Shown piece after piece: positions 44,964 through 52,931 of a stretch of DNA of 64,000 bases. This DNA comes from Microbaculum sp051390635 (lineage in GTDB: Bacteria > Pseudomonadota > Alphaproteobacteria > Rhizobiales > Tepidamorphaceae): contig NZ_JBPODT010000002.1 of the NCBI RefSeq assembly GCF_051390635.1, forward strand, positions 1,240,001 through 1,304,000, in the 5' to 3' direction. How positions within the stretch are numbered: the stretch's first letter is position 1; every line of letters begins with the position of its first letter. Below the pieces are notes generated by a model, which was given only the letters and a program-made list of their open reading frames with translations, made no database searches and was not told the origin of the DNA. The translations under genes were made by a program, and so were the position numbers.

Positions 44964-46616
44964 TCAGTCCAGCTTTGGCCGGGCGCGGTCGACGATCGCC
45001 GCCTCGTCCAGCCCATCCGGAAGCAGGCCGAAGGCCAGGCCGATGCCCTCCCCCAGCCGCGTCGCGCAGAAGGCGTCGGCCACGAAGTCCGGTGCGTATC
45101 GCAGTATCAGCGAGCCCTGCAGGCCGAGCGCCAGCTCCATCGCGATCTGGCGGGCATCCGCCTCGCCGAACCGCTTCGCCGCGATGCGCTCGCCGAGCCT
45201 GTCCAGATGCGCGTCGAAGCGCCTGTCGACGCCGGCGGCGAGCCTCATCTCGGCCGACAGCGCCTCCATCGCGCCCGGCTCGCGGCCGATGGCGCGCAGC
45301 ACGTCGAGCGCCATCACGTTGCCCGAGCCTTCCCAGATGCCGTTGAGCGGTGCCTCGCGGTAGAGCCGCGCCATCTCGCCGGTCTCAACGTAGCCGTTGC
45401 CGCCGTGCAGCTCGAGCGCCTCGGCGACGAGCGCCGGCGTGCGCTTGCACAGCCAGAACTTGGCGACGGCGACCGCGATGCGGGCGAACGCCTGCTCGGA
45501 GTCGCTTATCGCCGACTCGTCGAAGGCGCGCGCGACCCGCATGGCGAGCATGGTCGCCGCCTCGCTTTCCACCGCGATGTCGGCGAGCACCCGGCGCATC
45601 GCCGGCTGGTCGACCAGCTTTCGCTGGAACGCCGTGCGATGGCTGGCGTGATGGATCGCCCGGGCGACCGCGGCGCGCATGATGCCGGCCGCCGAGATGC
45701 CGGTGTCGAGGCGGGTGTGATGCACCATCTCGATGATGGTCCTGACGCCGCGCCCCTCCTCGCCGACGATCCGCGCCCAGGTGTTGCGATACTCGATCTC
45801 GGAAGACGCGTTCGACTTGTTGCCGAGCTTGTCCTTCAGCCGCTGGATCAGGAACACGTTGCGTTCGCCGTCCGGCGTCCAGCGCGGCACGAAGAAGCAG
45901 GTGAGCCCGGCCTCGGTGTTGGCCAGCGTCAGGAACCCGTCGCACATCGGCGCCGAGCAGAACCACTTGTGGCCGGTCAGCAGATAGTCGCCGCCCCCGT
46001 TCCCGCCCGCGGGTACCGCCCGCGTCGTGTTGGCGCGCACGTCCGAGCCGCCCTGCTTCTCGGTCATCGCCATGCCGATGGTCGCCCCGGTCTTGCGCGG
46101 CATCGGCATGAAGCGGGGGTCGTAGCGGTCGGAGACGATCTTCGGTTCCCACTCGGCGGCGAGATCGGGCTGCTGGCGCAGGGTCGGCACCGCCGCGTAT
46201 GTCATCGTCACCGGGCAGAGCACGCCGATCTCGGCGAAGTTGAACAGGAAATGCAGGCCCGCGCGCACCACCTGCGCGCCCGGCCTCGGCTCGGCGAAGG
46301 GCAGCGCGTGGATTTCCTCGGCCACCGCCTTGCCGATCAGTTCGTGATAGCTGGGATGGAACGTGACCTCGTCGATGCGGTTGCCGACCCGGTCGAAGGT
46401 GTGGAGCTCCGGCGTATAGGTATTGGCCAGCCGGGCGAGTTCCTGCGTGCGCCCGCTCGCCACCCACTCGCCCAGCGACACGTGCCGCTCGCGGCCCCAC
46501 GCCCCGCCCTCGCGGTCCATCGCCTCGACCAGCGCGGCATCGTGCAGGAAGGCATTGAAGCCCTCCAGCGGCGGCACCTGATTGAAGACCTCGTGGGTCG
46601 CGCCCGGATCGCGCAT
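44964..46616 (-). CDS. Acyl-CoA dehydrogenase family protein, AidB-like
   Basis: 550-residue flavoprotein. It is longer than ordinary acyl-CoA dehydrogenases and has AidB marks: NQVPPLEGFNAF at the N-terminus, RFMPMPRKTGATIGMAMTEKQGGSDVRAN (FAD/substrate region), KWFCSAPMCDGFLTLANT and LPLNGIWEGSGNVMALDVLRA-like PLNGIWEGSGNVMALDVL near 420. E. coli AidB is a DNA-binding protein of the alkylation response; here the neighbours (thioesterase, MerR regulator, isovaleryl-CoA dehydrogenase) suggest acyl-CoA metabolism instead. I chose the ATG at 46616 with GGGAG 6 nt upstream. Confidence 0.88.
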   Translation of the reverse strand: MRDPGATHEVFNQVPPLEGFNAFLHDAALVEAMDREGGAWGRERHVSLGEWVASGRTQELARLANTYTPELHTFDRVGNRIDEVTFHPSYHELIGKAVAEEIHALPFAEPRPGAQVVRAGLHFLFNFAEIGVLCPVTMTYAAVPTLRQQPDLAAEWEPKIVSDRYDPRFMPMPRKTGATIGMAMTEKQGGSDVRANTTRAVPAGGNGGGDYLLTGHKWFCSAPMCDGFLTLANTEAGLTCFFVPRWTPDGERNVFLIQRLKDKLGNKSNASSEIEYRNTWARIVGEEGRGVRTIIEMVHHTRLDTGISAAGIMRAAVARAIHHASHRTAFQRKLVDQPAMRRVLADIAVESEAATMLAMRVARAFDESAISDSEQAFARIAVAVAKFWLCKRTPALVAEALELHGGNGYVETGEMARLYREAPLNGIWEGSGNVMALDVLRAIGREPGAMEALSAEMRLAAGVDRRFDAHLDRLGERIAAKRFGEADARQIAMELALGLQGSLILRYAPDFVADAFCATRLGEGIGLAFGLLPDGLDEAAIVDRARPKLD

Positions 46617-46746
46617 GGTTGTCTCCCTGAAAGCGACCGCCTTATGGTTGGGGCCCGCCTCGATCATACCTCATGAACTAGGGTCCGATCCCCCGTCGTC
46701 GCGTTCGCGCAACGGCGGTGCATCGTTCGTTATCCCGATGGCGGCC

Positions 46747-47193
46747 TTAGTCATCGAGCCCCTCCAGACAGATCATCGAGAACAGCCCCGTCGCCACGTG
46801 GGTCTCGCGCTCCCCCTCGATGCCGTAGACGTCGCCCCGGCAGATCGTCAGCGTCCGGCCCGGCTTGACGACGCGCCCGCGCGCGATCAGCCGCTCGCCC
46901 TTGCCCGGGTTGAGCAAGTTGAGCTTGAACTCGGTGGTGAGCACGCCGGTGCCCCTGGGATAGAGCGACAGAGCGGCGTAGCCGGCCGCCGAATCGACCA
47001 GCGTCGTCGTCGTGCCGGCGTGGAAGAAACCGTGCTGCTGGGTGAGTTCGCGCCGGAACGGCAGCGCCAGGTCCACCGCCCCCGGCGCCAGATGCGCGAT
47101 CTCGGCGCCGAGCATGGTCATGAACGCCTGGCGCGCGAGGCTCGCGCGCACGCGCTTTTCCCAATCCGGATCGCGGGGCTCGAAGCCGCTCAT
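46747..47193 (-). CDS. PaaI-family (hotdog) thioesterase
   Basis: 148-residue hotdog-fold protein: LTQQHGFFHAGTTTTLVDSAAGYAAL near 51-76 is the PaaI signature with the HGG/HAG active-site loop, and TTEFKLNLLNPGKGERLIARG follows. It probably hydrolyses an acyl-CoA thioester. The ATG at 47193 overlaps the MerR stop (ATGA), so it is translationally coupled to the regulator. The AidB-like gene follows after 130 nt. Confidence 0.88.
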   Translation of the reverse strand: MSGFEPRDPDWEKRVRASLARQAFMTMLGAEIAHLAPGAVDLALPFRRELTQQHGFFHAGTTTTLVDSAAGYAALSLYPRGTGVLTTEFKLNLLNPGKGERLIARGRVVKPGRTLTICRGDVYGIEGERETHVATGLFSMICLEGLDD

Positions 47194-47612
47194 GGTCTTT
47201 CCTTTCCCAGCGAGGCAAGCCGTTCGTGGCACCCCGTCTCCACGTCATCGAGATCGGCCAGCGTCAGGTCGATGTCGCGGCGCTTGGCCAGGAGCTCGGC
47301 GCGCCGCTCGGCGATGCGCGCGATCAACAGGTCGAGCTGGCCGCGCTCGCCCGGCGGCGCGTCGTACATGTCGACGATCTCGCGGATTTCTGACAGCGAG
47401 AAGCCGAGGCGCTTGCCGCGCAGGATCAGCTTCAGCCGCGTCCGGTCGGCCGGCCGGTACAGCCGCGTGCGCCCCCGCCGCAGCGGATCGATCAGGCCCT
47501 GCTGCTCGTAGAAGCGCAGCGTCCGCGTCGTCACGTCGAACTCGCGGGTCAGGTCCGTGATCGTGTAGTGCGCGCGAATGCCCGCCTCCCGGGTTACAGG
47601 AGGCAGCTTCAA
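47190..47612 (-). CDS. MerR-family regulator (LiuR-like)
   Basis: 140-residue regulator. The winged HTH is YTITDLTREFDVTTRTLRFYEQQGLIDPLRRGRTRLY near 16-52, then a coiled-coil dimer helix (RGQLDLLIARIAERRAELL). There is one Cys in the tail (TGCHERL), so a metal site like that of CueR or SoxR is absent. Similar regulators (LiuR) control leucine/isovalerate genes, fitting the ivd and acyl-CoA neighbours. The start is uncertain: the frame opens with TTG at 47612, six nt after a probable operator, so that start may lie upstream of the transcript's first base; an ATT at 47579, preceded by GGGAGG, is a non-canonical alternative. Confidence 0.85.
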   Translation of the reverse strand: MKLPPVTREAGIRAHYTITDLTREFDVTTRTLRFYEQQGLIDPLRRGRTRLYRPADRTRLKLILRGKRLGFSLSEIREIVDMYDAPPGERGQLDLLIARIAERRAELLAKRRDIDLTLADLDDVETGCHERLASLGKERP

Positions 47613-47617
47613 TTACC

Positions 47618-47633
47618 TTGACGTAAAAGTCAA
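47618..47633. promoter_or_regulatory. Inverted repeat, probable MerR/LiuR operator
   Basis: TTGACGTAAAAGTCAA is an almost perfect palindrome (TTGAC-N6-GTCAA) immediately upstream of the MerR gene. The TTGACT on the minus strand can serve as -35 box, the position that MerR-type operators usually flank. Confidence 0.5.
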
Positions 47634-47730
47634 TTTTTTCAAATATATAAGCAAAAACAATGACATATAAAGATTTCCCGAGACACATACGGTCGCGCGG
47701 ACCGCATTCCGGAGGGGCGCGATCCGCCCC

Positions 47731-48495
47731 TCAGTAGCGGTCCTGCAGGAACAGCCGCCAGTCCGTCTTGGTGCCGACGAAGGCATTGCGGTCGACGTTG
47801 CCGTCGACGCCCGGTACCCGGCCCTCGGCCGTGTACTGCCAGAACGTCCAGCGCCGCTTGCCGTATCTCAGGCTCGGATAGCCGGCGACGCTGCGCACCC
47901 AGAAATGGTGGCCGGTGAACAGGCCCTCGAGGATGTCCTCGTGGAAGTCGACCGAGGTGTAGATGACGGGCCGCTTGCCGTAATACTTTTCGAGCCCATC
48001 GGCCATGATCTGCATGTCGCGCAGCAGTTCGTCGCGCGGCGGACGGCGGCGGCAGGTCGTGGACTCGTTGTTCCACTCCATGTCCATCACCGGAGGCAGC
48101 GCGTCCGGATCGTAGGGCACGTTGGCGATGAACCAGGCGAGCTGCTCCTCCACCGGGCGGCAGAAATACCAGAAGTGATAGGCCCCGCGCGGCACGCCGG
48201 CCGCCTTGGCGCCGTTCCAGTTGTCCATGAACTTCGGGTCGACGTAGTCGCCGCCCTCCGTCGCCTTGATCCAGGCGAAGGCGACGCCGCCATGTCCGGC
48301 CTTCACCCAGTCGACGTCGCCCTGGTAGCGGGACAGGTCGATGCCGTGCACCTGATAGTCGTTGGGACGCGGCAGCCGCGGCTCCAGCCCGGCGCACGAG
48401 GCCGCGACCAGCGCGAGCGCCAGCGCGGCGATGGGGCCGCGCTTAACCGTCGCGCCGCGCGGCGCGCGCAACAAACTCAAAACCGGGAATCGCAT
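47731..48495 (-). CDS. GH25 lysozyme-like muramidase, exported
   Basis: 254-residue glycoside hydrolase family 25 protein. A hydrophobic leader (residues 19-33) ends in VAASCAG, a possible lipobox with Cys34. The catalytic domain starts GIDLSRYQGDVDW (Asp53) and has the DME motif V-M-D138-M-E140, with WFIANVPYDPDALPPV before it and WQYTAEGRVPGVDGNVDRN at the end. It would cleave the N-acetylmuramyl beta-1,4 linkage in the cell wall. It stands alone between MerR and the GNAT gene, and is chromosomal rather than phage in context. Confidence 0.9.
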   Translation of the reverse strand: MRFPVLSLLRAPRGATVKRGPIAALALALVAASCAGLEPRLPRPNDYQVHGIDLSRYQGDVDWVKAGHGGVAFAWIKATEGGDYVDPKFMDNWNGAKAAGVPRGAYHFWYFCRPVEEQLAWFIANVPYDPDALPPVMDMEWNNESTTCRRRPPRDELLRDMQIMADGLEKYYGKRPVIYTSVDFHEDILEGLFTGHHFWVRSVAGYPSLRYGKRRWTFWQYTAEGRVPGVDGNVDRNAFVGTKTDWRLFLQDRY

Positions 48496-48698
48496 TGCCT
48501 GTCCGTACCGTCCGATAGCGCAAGAATCCGGCGGCCCACCCCTGAAGCCACACGCGCCTACCCAGCCGCCTTTAGGTTAAGGCAGAGTAACCGAGTTCGG
48601 TAAATTTTTGGACAAGAGCGCGCGGGAGCCGCCGGGCATCGCGCCCCGCTCCCGCCGCGGCACGGGCTTCCCGCTTCGGTCTCGAACGCCGCGGCGTT

Positions 48699-49169
48699 TC
48701 AGCGCGCGTACTGGACGAAGGGCGTCAGCCTGGCGATGCGGTCGTAGAGTTTGCGGGCGGTCTCGTTGCCTTCCTGCGTCGCCCAGTAGACCCGCTCGGC
48801 CTTGCGGTCGTCGGCCGCCGCATAGACCGCCTCGATCAGCGCCCGGCCGCAGCCACCAACGCGCGCGTCGGCGTCGACGAACAGGTCTTCAAGATAGCAA
48901 TACGGCCCGTCCGCCCAGGTCGAGGGATGGAACAGGTAGTGGCAGAGGCCGGCCATCCGGTCGCCGTCGTGGACGCAGAGCCCATGCAGATCGAACTGGG
49001 GATCCATGAGCCGCGCCCAGGTGCGCTCGGTGATCGCCTCGGACAGCGGCTGTTCGTAGAAGGTCAGGTAACCCCGCCACAGCCGTTCCCACGCCGCCCG
49101 GTCGGCCGGCTCGAGCGGTCGCGCGCGGGGCTTGGCCCCGGACGTGACGCCGGGCGGGGTGCTGTTCAA
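48699..49169 (-). CDS. GNAT-family N-acetyltransferase
   Basis: 156-residue acetyltransferase: RPLEPADRAAWERLWRGYL at the N-terminus, LEDLFVDADARVGGCGRALIEAVY (acetyl-CoA motif A, with the Q/RxxGxG/A site read as RVGGCGRA) and YWATQEGNETARKLYDRIA at the C-terminus. The start is a TTG at 49169 that overlaps the stop codon of the aminotransferase gene (TTGA), so it is coupled to it. Its place at the end of the mgtE-gnnA-gnnB operon suggests an amino-sugar substrate, but GNAT substrates cannot be read from sequence. Confidence 0.85.
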   Translation of the reverse strand: MNSTPPGVTSGAKPRARPLEPADRAAWERLWRGYLTFYEQPLSEAITERTWARLMDPQFDLHGLCVHDGDRMAGLCHYLFHPSTWADGPYCYLEDLFVDADARVGGCGRALIEAVYAAADDRKAERVYWATQEGNETARKLYDRIARLTPFVQYAR

Positions 49170-50335
49170 CCGACCGCTTTCCGCAGGCAGTCGACGACGA
49201 ACCGGACCTCGCGCGCCTCGATGTCGCCGTGGATCGGCAGGCTCAGCACCTCCTCGGCGAGCCGCTCGGAGACCGGCAGCGACAGGCCGTCCGGCGCCCA
49301 CTGCTCGAACGCGGGATGCTTGTGCAGCGGCACGCGGTAGAACAGACCCGTGCCCACGCCCATCTGCGCCAGCCGCTCGCGCACCTGGTCGCGATTGGGC
49401 ACGCGGATTGTGTAGAGCGCCCAGGCGCTGCGCATCCCGGCGGGAACCACGGGCGTCGCGAAATCGCCGGCGAGCAGCTCGGTGTAGAGCGCGGCCATCT
49501 GTTCGCGCCGGTCGAGCTCGGCGGCGAAGGCCTCCAGCTTTATCAGCAGCACCGCCGCCTGGATGGTGTCGAGCCGCGCCGTCATGCCGATGCGCATCGC
49601 CTCGTCGCCCGATCCCTGGCGGCCGTGCGTGCGGATCATCTTGATCGCCTCGGACAGCTCCTCGTCCTCGGTCAGGATCGCGCCGCCGTCGCCGTAGCAG
49701 CCCAGCGGCTTGGTCGGATAGAAGCTGGTCGCGGTGATTGGCGCCAGCGTGCCCACCCGGCGATTGCCCATGATGGCGCCGAAGCTCTGCGCCGCGTCGG
49801 CGAGGACGCGCATGCCGCTCTCGGCCGCGATCGCCGATATCCGGTCGTAGTCGGCCGGAAGGCCGTACAGATCGACCGGCATGACAACCTTCGGATTGAG
49901 CCGGCCCTCCGCGATCACCGCCGCGATCGCGGCCTTGAGCGCGTCCGGGTCCATGTTGAAGGTGTCCTCGTCGACGTCGACGAAGACCGGCACCGCCCCC
50001 AGCGGCGCGACGGCGGCCGCGCTGGCGGAAAAGGTGAAGCCGGGCACGAACACCGCGTCGCCGGGCTGGACGCCCAGCGCCATCAGCGCCATGGTCAGCG
50101 CGTCGCGGCCGCTGGACACGCCGATCGCGTGACGCGCCTCGGCGAAGGCCGCCAGCTTCTCCTCCAGCTCCACGACCTCCGGGCCGAGAATGAACTGGCC
50201 GTGCCGGAGCACGTCGTCGATGCGCGCCTCGATGCGCGCGCCGAGGCGGTCGCGCTGGCGCGTGAGATCGAACAGGCCGACGGACGTGACCGTCTCTTCG
50301 GTGGCGACAGGCGCCAGGGTCTCTGCTGTAGCCAC
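49166..50335 (-). CDS. DegT/DnrJ/EryC1-family sugar aminotransferase, GnnB-like
   Basis: 389-residue PLP enzyme of the sugar aminotransferase family. Marks are SSGRDALTMALMALGV near 75-90, VFVPGFTFSASA, DAAQSFGA and the PLP lysine in TSFYPTKPLGCYGDGGAI near 191. It transfers an amino group to a keto-sugar nucleotide. Together with the Gfo/Idh dehydrogenase next to it, it matches the GnnA-GnnB pair that makes UDP-GlcNAc3N for diaminoglucose lipid A; WbpE-type use in 2,3-diacetamido-glucuronate synthesis is the main alternative. The GTG at 50335 has AAGGAG 9 nt upstream, and the gap to gnnA is 23 nt. Confidence 0.9.
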   Translation of the reverse strand: MATAETLAPVATEETVTSVGLFDLTRQRDRLGARIEARIDDVLRHGQFILGPEVVELEEKLAAFAEARHAIGVSSGRDALTMALMALGVQPGDAVFVPGFTFSASAAAVAPLGAVPVFVDVDEDTFNMDPDALKAAIAAVIAEGRLNPKVVMPVDLYGLPADYDRISAIAAESGMRVLADAAQSFGAIMGNRRVGTLAPITATSFYPTKPLGCYGDGGAILTEDEELSEAIKMIRTHGRQGSGDEAMRIGMTARLDTIQAAVLLIKLEAFAAELDRREQMAALYTELLAGDFATPVVPAGMRSAWALYTIRVPNRDQVRERLAQMGVGTGLFYRVPLHKHPAFEQWAPDGLSLPVSERLAEEVLSLPIHGDIEAREVRFVVDCLRKAVG

Positions 50336-50358
50336 GCGGCAATGCTCCTTTTGGTCGT

Positions 50359-51342
50359 TCAGCCCGCCAGCTTCGCTTCGACGCGTGCGCGGTGGCTGCG
50401 AATGCTGTCTGTGATCATGGTCGCGACGTTGAGCGCCTCGCGGCCGACCCGTCCATCGACGGTCGGGCGACGCCCCGTCTCGACGCACTCCAGGAATTCG
50501 GCGATCTCGTTGCCGAGGCTGTCCTCGCGGGCGATATCCCACGATTCCACCGAGATCGCATTGGGGCCATCCGCCGCAGCCTCCGGATTCCGGGTGAACC
50601 GGGTCACCTGGTGGTCGGCGAAATCGCAGATCAGGTAGTTGTCGAGCTGGAACATCCGCAGCTTCCGCTCCGTGTGCCCGGCGATTCGGCTCGCGGTGAT
50701 GTCGGCCACGGTGCCGTTCTCGAACGTGATCCGGGCGTTGGCGATGTCCTCGGAGCTGTTGAGCACCGGCGCGCCGAGCGCCTGCAGCGTCTCGACCGGG
50801 GAATCGACCAGACCCAGAACCAGATCGATGTCGTGGATCATCAGGTCGAGCACCACGTCGACGTCGGTCGCCCGCGGCTTCCACGGCGAGATCCGCCGGC
50901 TCTCGATGAACAGGGGCCGGCTCACCTTCTCCGCCAGCGCCTTGAAGGCGGCGGAAAAGCGCTCGATATGGCCGACTTGCAGAACGACGCCATGCTTTTC
51001 GGCGAGTTTGACCAGCGTATCGGCATCGGACACGCTTTCGGTGATCGGCTTCTCGACCAGCACATGCACACCGTTCTCGATGAAGAACCGCGCCACCTCG
51101 TAGTGCTTCGAGGTCGGCACCGCGATGGACACGGCGTCGACCTGGCCCGGCAACTGGCGATAGTCGGATACCGGCGCGCCGCCGAACTCGGCAGCGATCT
51201 CCTCGGCGCGCGCGGAATCGGCGTCGCACACGGCGACGAGGTTGGCCTTTTCGTTGCCGGCATAGTGCCTTGCGTGGAACCGGCCGAAATAGCCAAGGCC
51301 GACCACCGCTGTCCGGATGGGCAATTGCATGATGCCCGTCAT
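50359..51342 (-). CDS. Gfo/Idh/MocA-family sugar-nucleotide dehydrogenase, GnnA-like
   Basis: 327-residue NAD(P)-dependent oxidoreductase. The Rossmann start is TAVVGLGYFGRFHARHY, then VSIAVPTSKHYEVARFFIENGVHVLVEKPI with the catalytic Lys of the EKP motif, and MIHDIDLVLGLV with the second catalytic region. It would oxidise the 3-hydroxyl of UDP-GlcNAc ahead of the aminotransferase. The assignment to GnnA rests on the pairing with a DegT aminotransferase and on the known presence of diaminoglucose in lipid A of Hyphomicrobiales. GGAAG is upstream of the ATG; a second ATG four codons on is possible. Confidence 0.88.
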   Translation of the reverse strand: MTGIMQLPIRTAVVGLGYFGRFHARHYAGNEKANLVAVCDADSARAEEIAAEFGGAPVSDYRQLPGQVDAVSIAVPTSKHYEVARFFIENGVHVLVEKPITESVSDADTLVKLAEKHGVVLQVGHIERFSAAFKALAEKVSRPLFIESRRISPWKPRATDVDVVLDLMIHDIDLVLGLVDSPVETLQALGAPVLNSSEDIANARITFENGTVADITASRIAGHTERKLRMFQLDNYLICDFADHQVTRFTRNPEAAADGPNAISVESWDIAREDSLGNEIAEFLECVETGRRPTVDGRVGREALNVATMITDSIRSHRARVEAKLAG

Positions 51343-51354
51343 GGCACTTCCGTT

Positions 51355-52761
51355 TCACATAAGCAAGACAGTGGCGAGACCCAGAAAAGCAAAGAATCCA
51401 ACAACATCTGTAACAGTTGTGAGGAAGACGGTTGACGCGATGGCGGGATCGATACCCATCTTGTCCAGGCCGACCGGAATGGCGATCCCGAACACGCCGG
51501 CGCAGAACAGGTTGACGATCATCGCGGCGGCGATCACCGCCCCGAGCTGAATGTTGGCGAACCAGGTCGCCGCCACCACCCCGATGATCACCGCGAACAG
51601 GACACCGTTGATCAGCCCGACCATCAGCTCGCGGGTGACGAAACGGCGTATGTTGTAGCCGGCCAGTTCACGGGTCGCCAGCGACCGGACGGCGACCGTC
51701 ATCGTCTGCGTGCCGGCGTTGCCGCCCATCGAGGCGACGATCGGCATCAGGATCGCCAGCGCCACCATCTGCTGCAGCGTCGCGTCGAACAGCGCGATGA
51801 CGCCCGAGGCCAGGATCGCCGTGGCCAGGTTGACGAAAAGCCAGGTGAACCGGCTGCGCGCCGTATAGGCGACCGTATCGGAGATCTCCTCGTCGCCGAC
51901 ACCGGCCAGGCCGCGGATATCCTCCTCGGCCTCCTCCTGGATGACGTCGACGATATCGTCGAACATCAGGACGCCCACAAGGCGGTCGTGGTCGTCGACG
52001 ACGGCGGCGGAGACCAGGTTGTAGCGTTCGAAGACGCGCGCCGCCTCCTCCTGGTCGAGATCGGCCCGGATCGACTGGACGTCCGGGTCCATGATCGTTT
52101 CGATCGGGACCGGGCGCTTGCTGCGCAGCAGCGTGTTGAGGGCGACGGTGCCGACCGGCTTGAACTGCTCGTCGACGACGATGATCTCGTAGAACTCGTC
52201 CGGCAGGTCCTCGGATTCGCGCATGTAGTCGATGGTGCGCCCCACGGTCCAGAACGGCGGCACCGCGATCAGGTCCGTCTGCATGCGCCGGCCGGCGCTG
52301 TCTTCCGGGAAGTCGAGGCTACGCTTGAGGACGGCGCGCTCGACCGCCGGCATCCTGGCGAGGATCTCGGCCTGATCCTCCGCTTCCAGGTCTTCGAGGA
52401 TGTAGACGGCGTCGTCCGATTCCAGGTCGCGAACGCCTTCGGCCACAGCCTCGTTGGGCAGTGCCTCGATGATCTGTTCGCGGACGGTGTCGTCGACTTC
52501 GGTCAGGACCGCGTAGTCGAAGTCCTCGCCGAGAAGCGCGACGAAGCGGGGACGCTCGTCCTGGTCGAGCATCTCCAGGATGTCGGCGATGTCGATCTCG
52601 TGCCGGTCCGCGCACAGCGACCGCAGCGCCGCGCCATCACCGGCCCCCACGGCCTCGGAGACGGCCTGGAGAAACGGCGCGGCGATCTCGCCGTCCGCGT
52701 CACGCACGGCCATGCTGCCGCCGGTTTCGGCCGGCGCCGCCTGTTCCGCGTGCTCCTGCAC
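51355..52761 (-). CDS. mgtE: Magnesium transporter MgtE
   Basis: 468-residue Mg2+ channel. It has the acidic N-terminal MgtE_N domain (about 30-135, DIADILEMLDQDERPRFVALL), two CBS domains (about 140-270) and a five-helix membrane domain with PIVASMGGNAGTQTMTVAVRSLA, the pore-lining signature. N and CBS domains sense Mg2+ and close the pore. It is the first gene of a four-gene operon with gnnA-like, gnnB-like and GNAT genes, with only 12 nt to the next start. Confidence 0.95.
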   Translation of the reverse strand: MQEHAEQAAPAETGGSMAVRDADGEIAAPFLQAVSEAVGAGDGAALRSLCADRHEIDIADILEMLDQDERPRFVALLGEDFDYAVLTEVDDTVREQIIEALPNEAVAEGVRDLESDDAVYILEDLEAEDQAEILARMPAVERAVLKRSLDFPEDSAGRRMQTDLIAVPPFWTVGRTIDYMRESEDLPDEFYEIIVVDEQFKPVGTVALNTLLRSKRPVPIETIMDPDVQSIRADLDQEEAARVFERYNLVSAAVVDDHDRLVGVLMFDDIVDVIQEEAEEDIRGLAGVGDEEISDTVAYTARSRFTWLFVNLATAILASGVIALFDATLQQMVALAILMPIVASMGGNAGTQTMTVAVRSLATRELAGYNIRRFVTRELMVGLINGVLFAVIIGVVAATWFANIQLGAVIAAAMIVNLFCAGVFGIAIPVGLDKMGIDPAIASTVFLTTVTDVVGFFAFLGLATVLLM

Positions 52762-52931
52762 GTCGCTCTCCTCGGATGGTCTGCTCCCGGCCGGCCGGGA
52801 CCGCTCAAGTTCTATAGAAACCGGTGCTGTTCGGCAAAGGCTCCCGCCGCGCGCGGAGGAAACTTGAATCGATTTGTGAGCAGAATACGGCGAGCCGTTA
52901 CGATATCGCCGGTTTCCACACCGAAATGACT

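Noticed and set aside
44964..46616. Alkylation-response gene aidB in the strict sense
   Set aside because: Motifs fit the AidB-like branch, but there is no ada or alkB neighbour and the context is acyl-CoA metabolism; kept as AidB-like only.
47731..48495. Prophage endolysin
   Set aside because: The GH25 enzyme has a signal peptide or lipobox and no holin or phage gene is nearby; it looks like a cellular wall enzyme.
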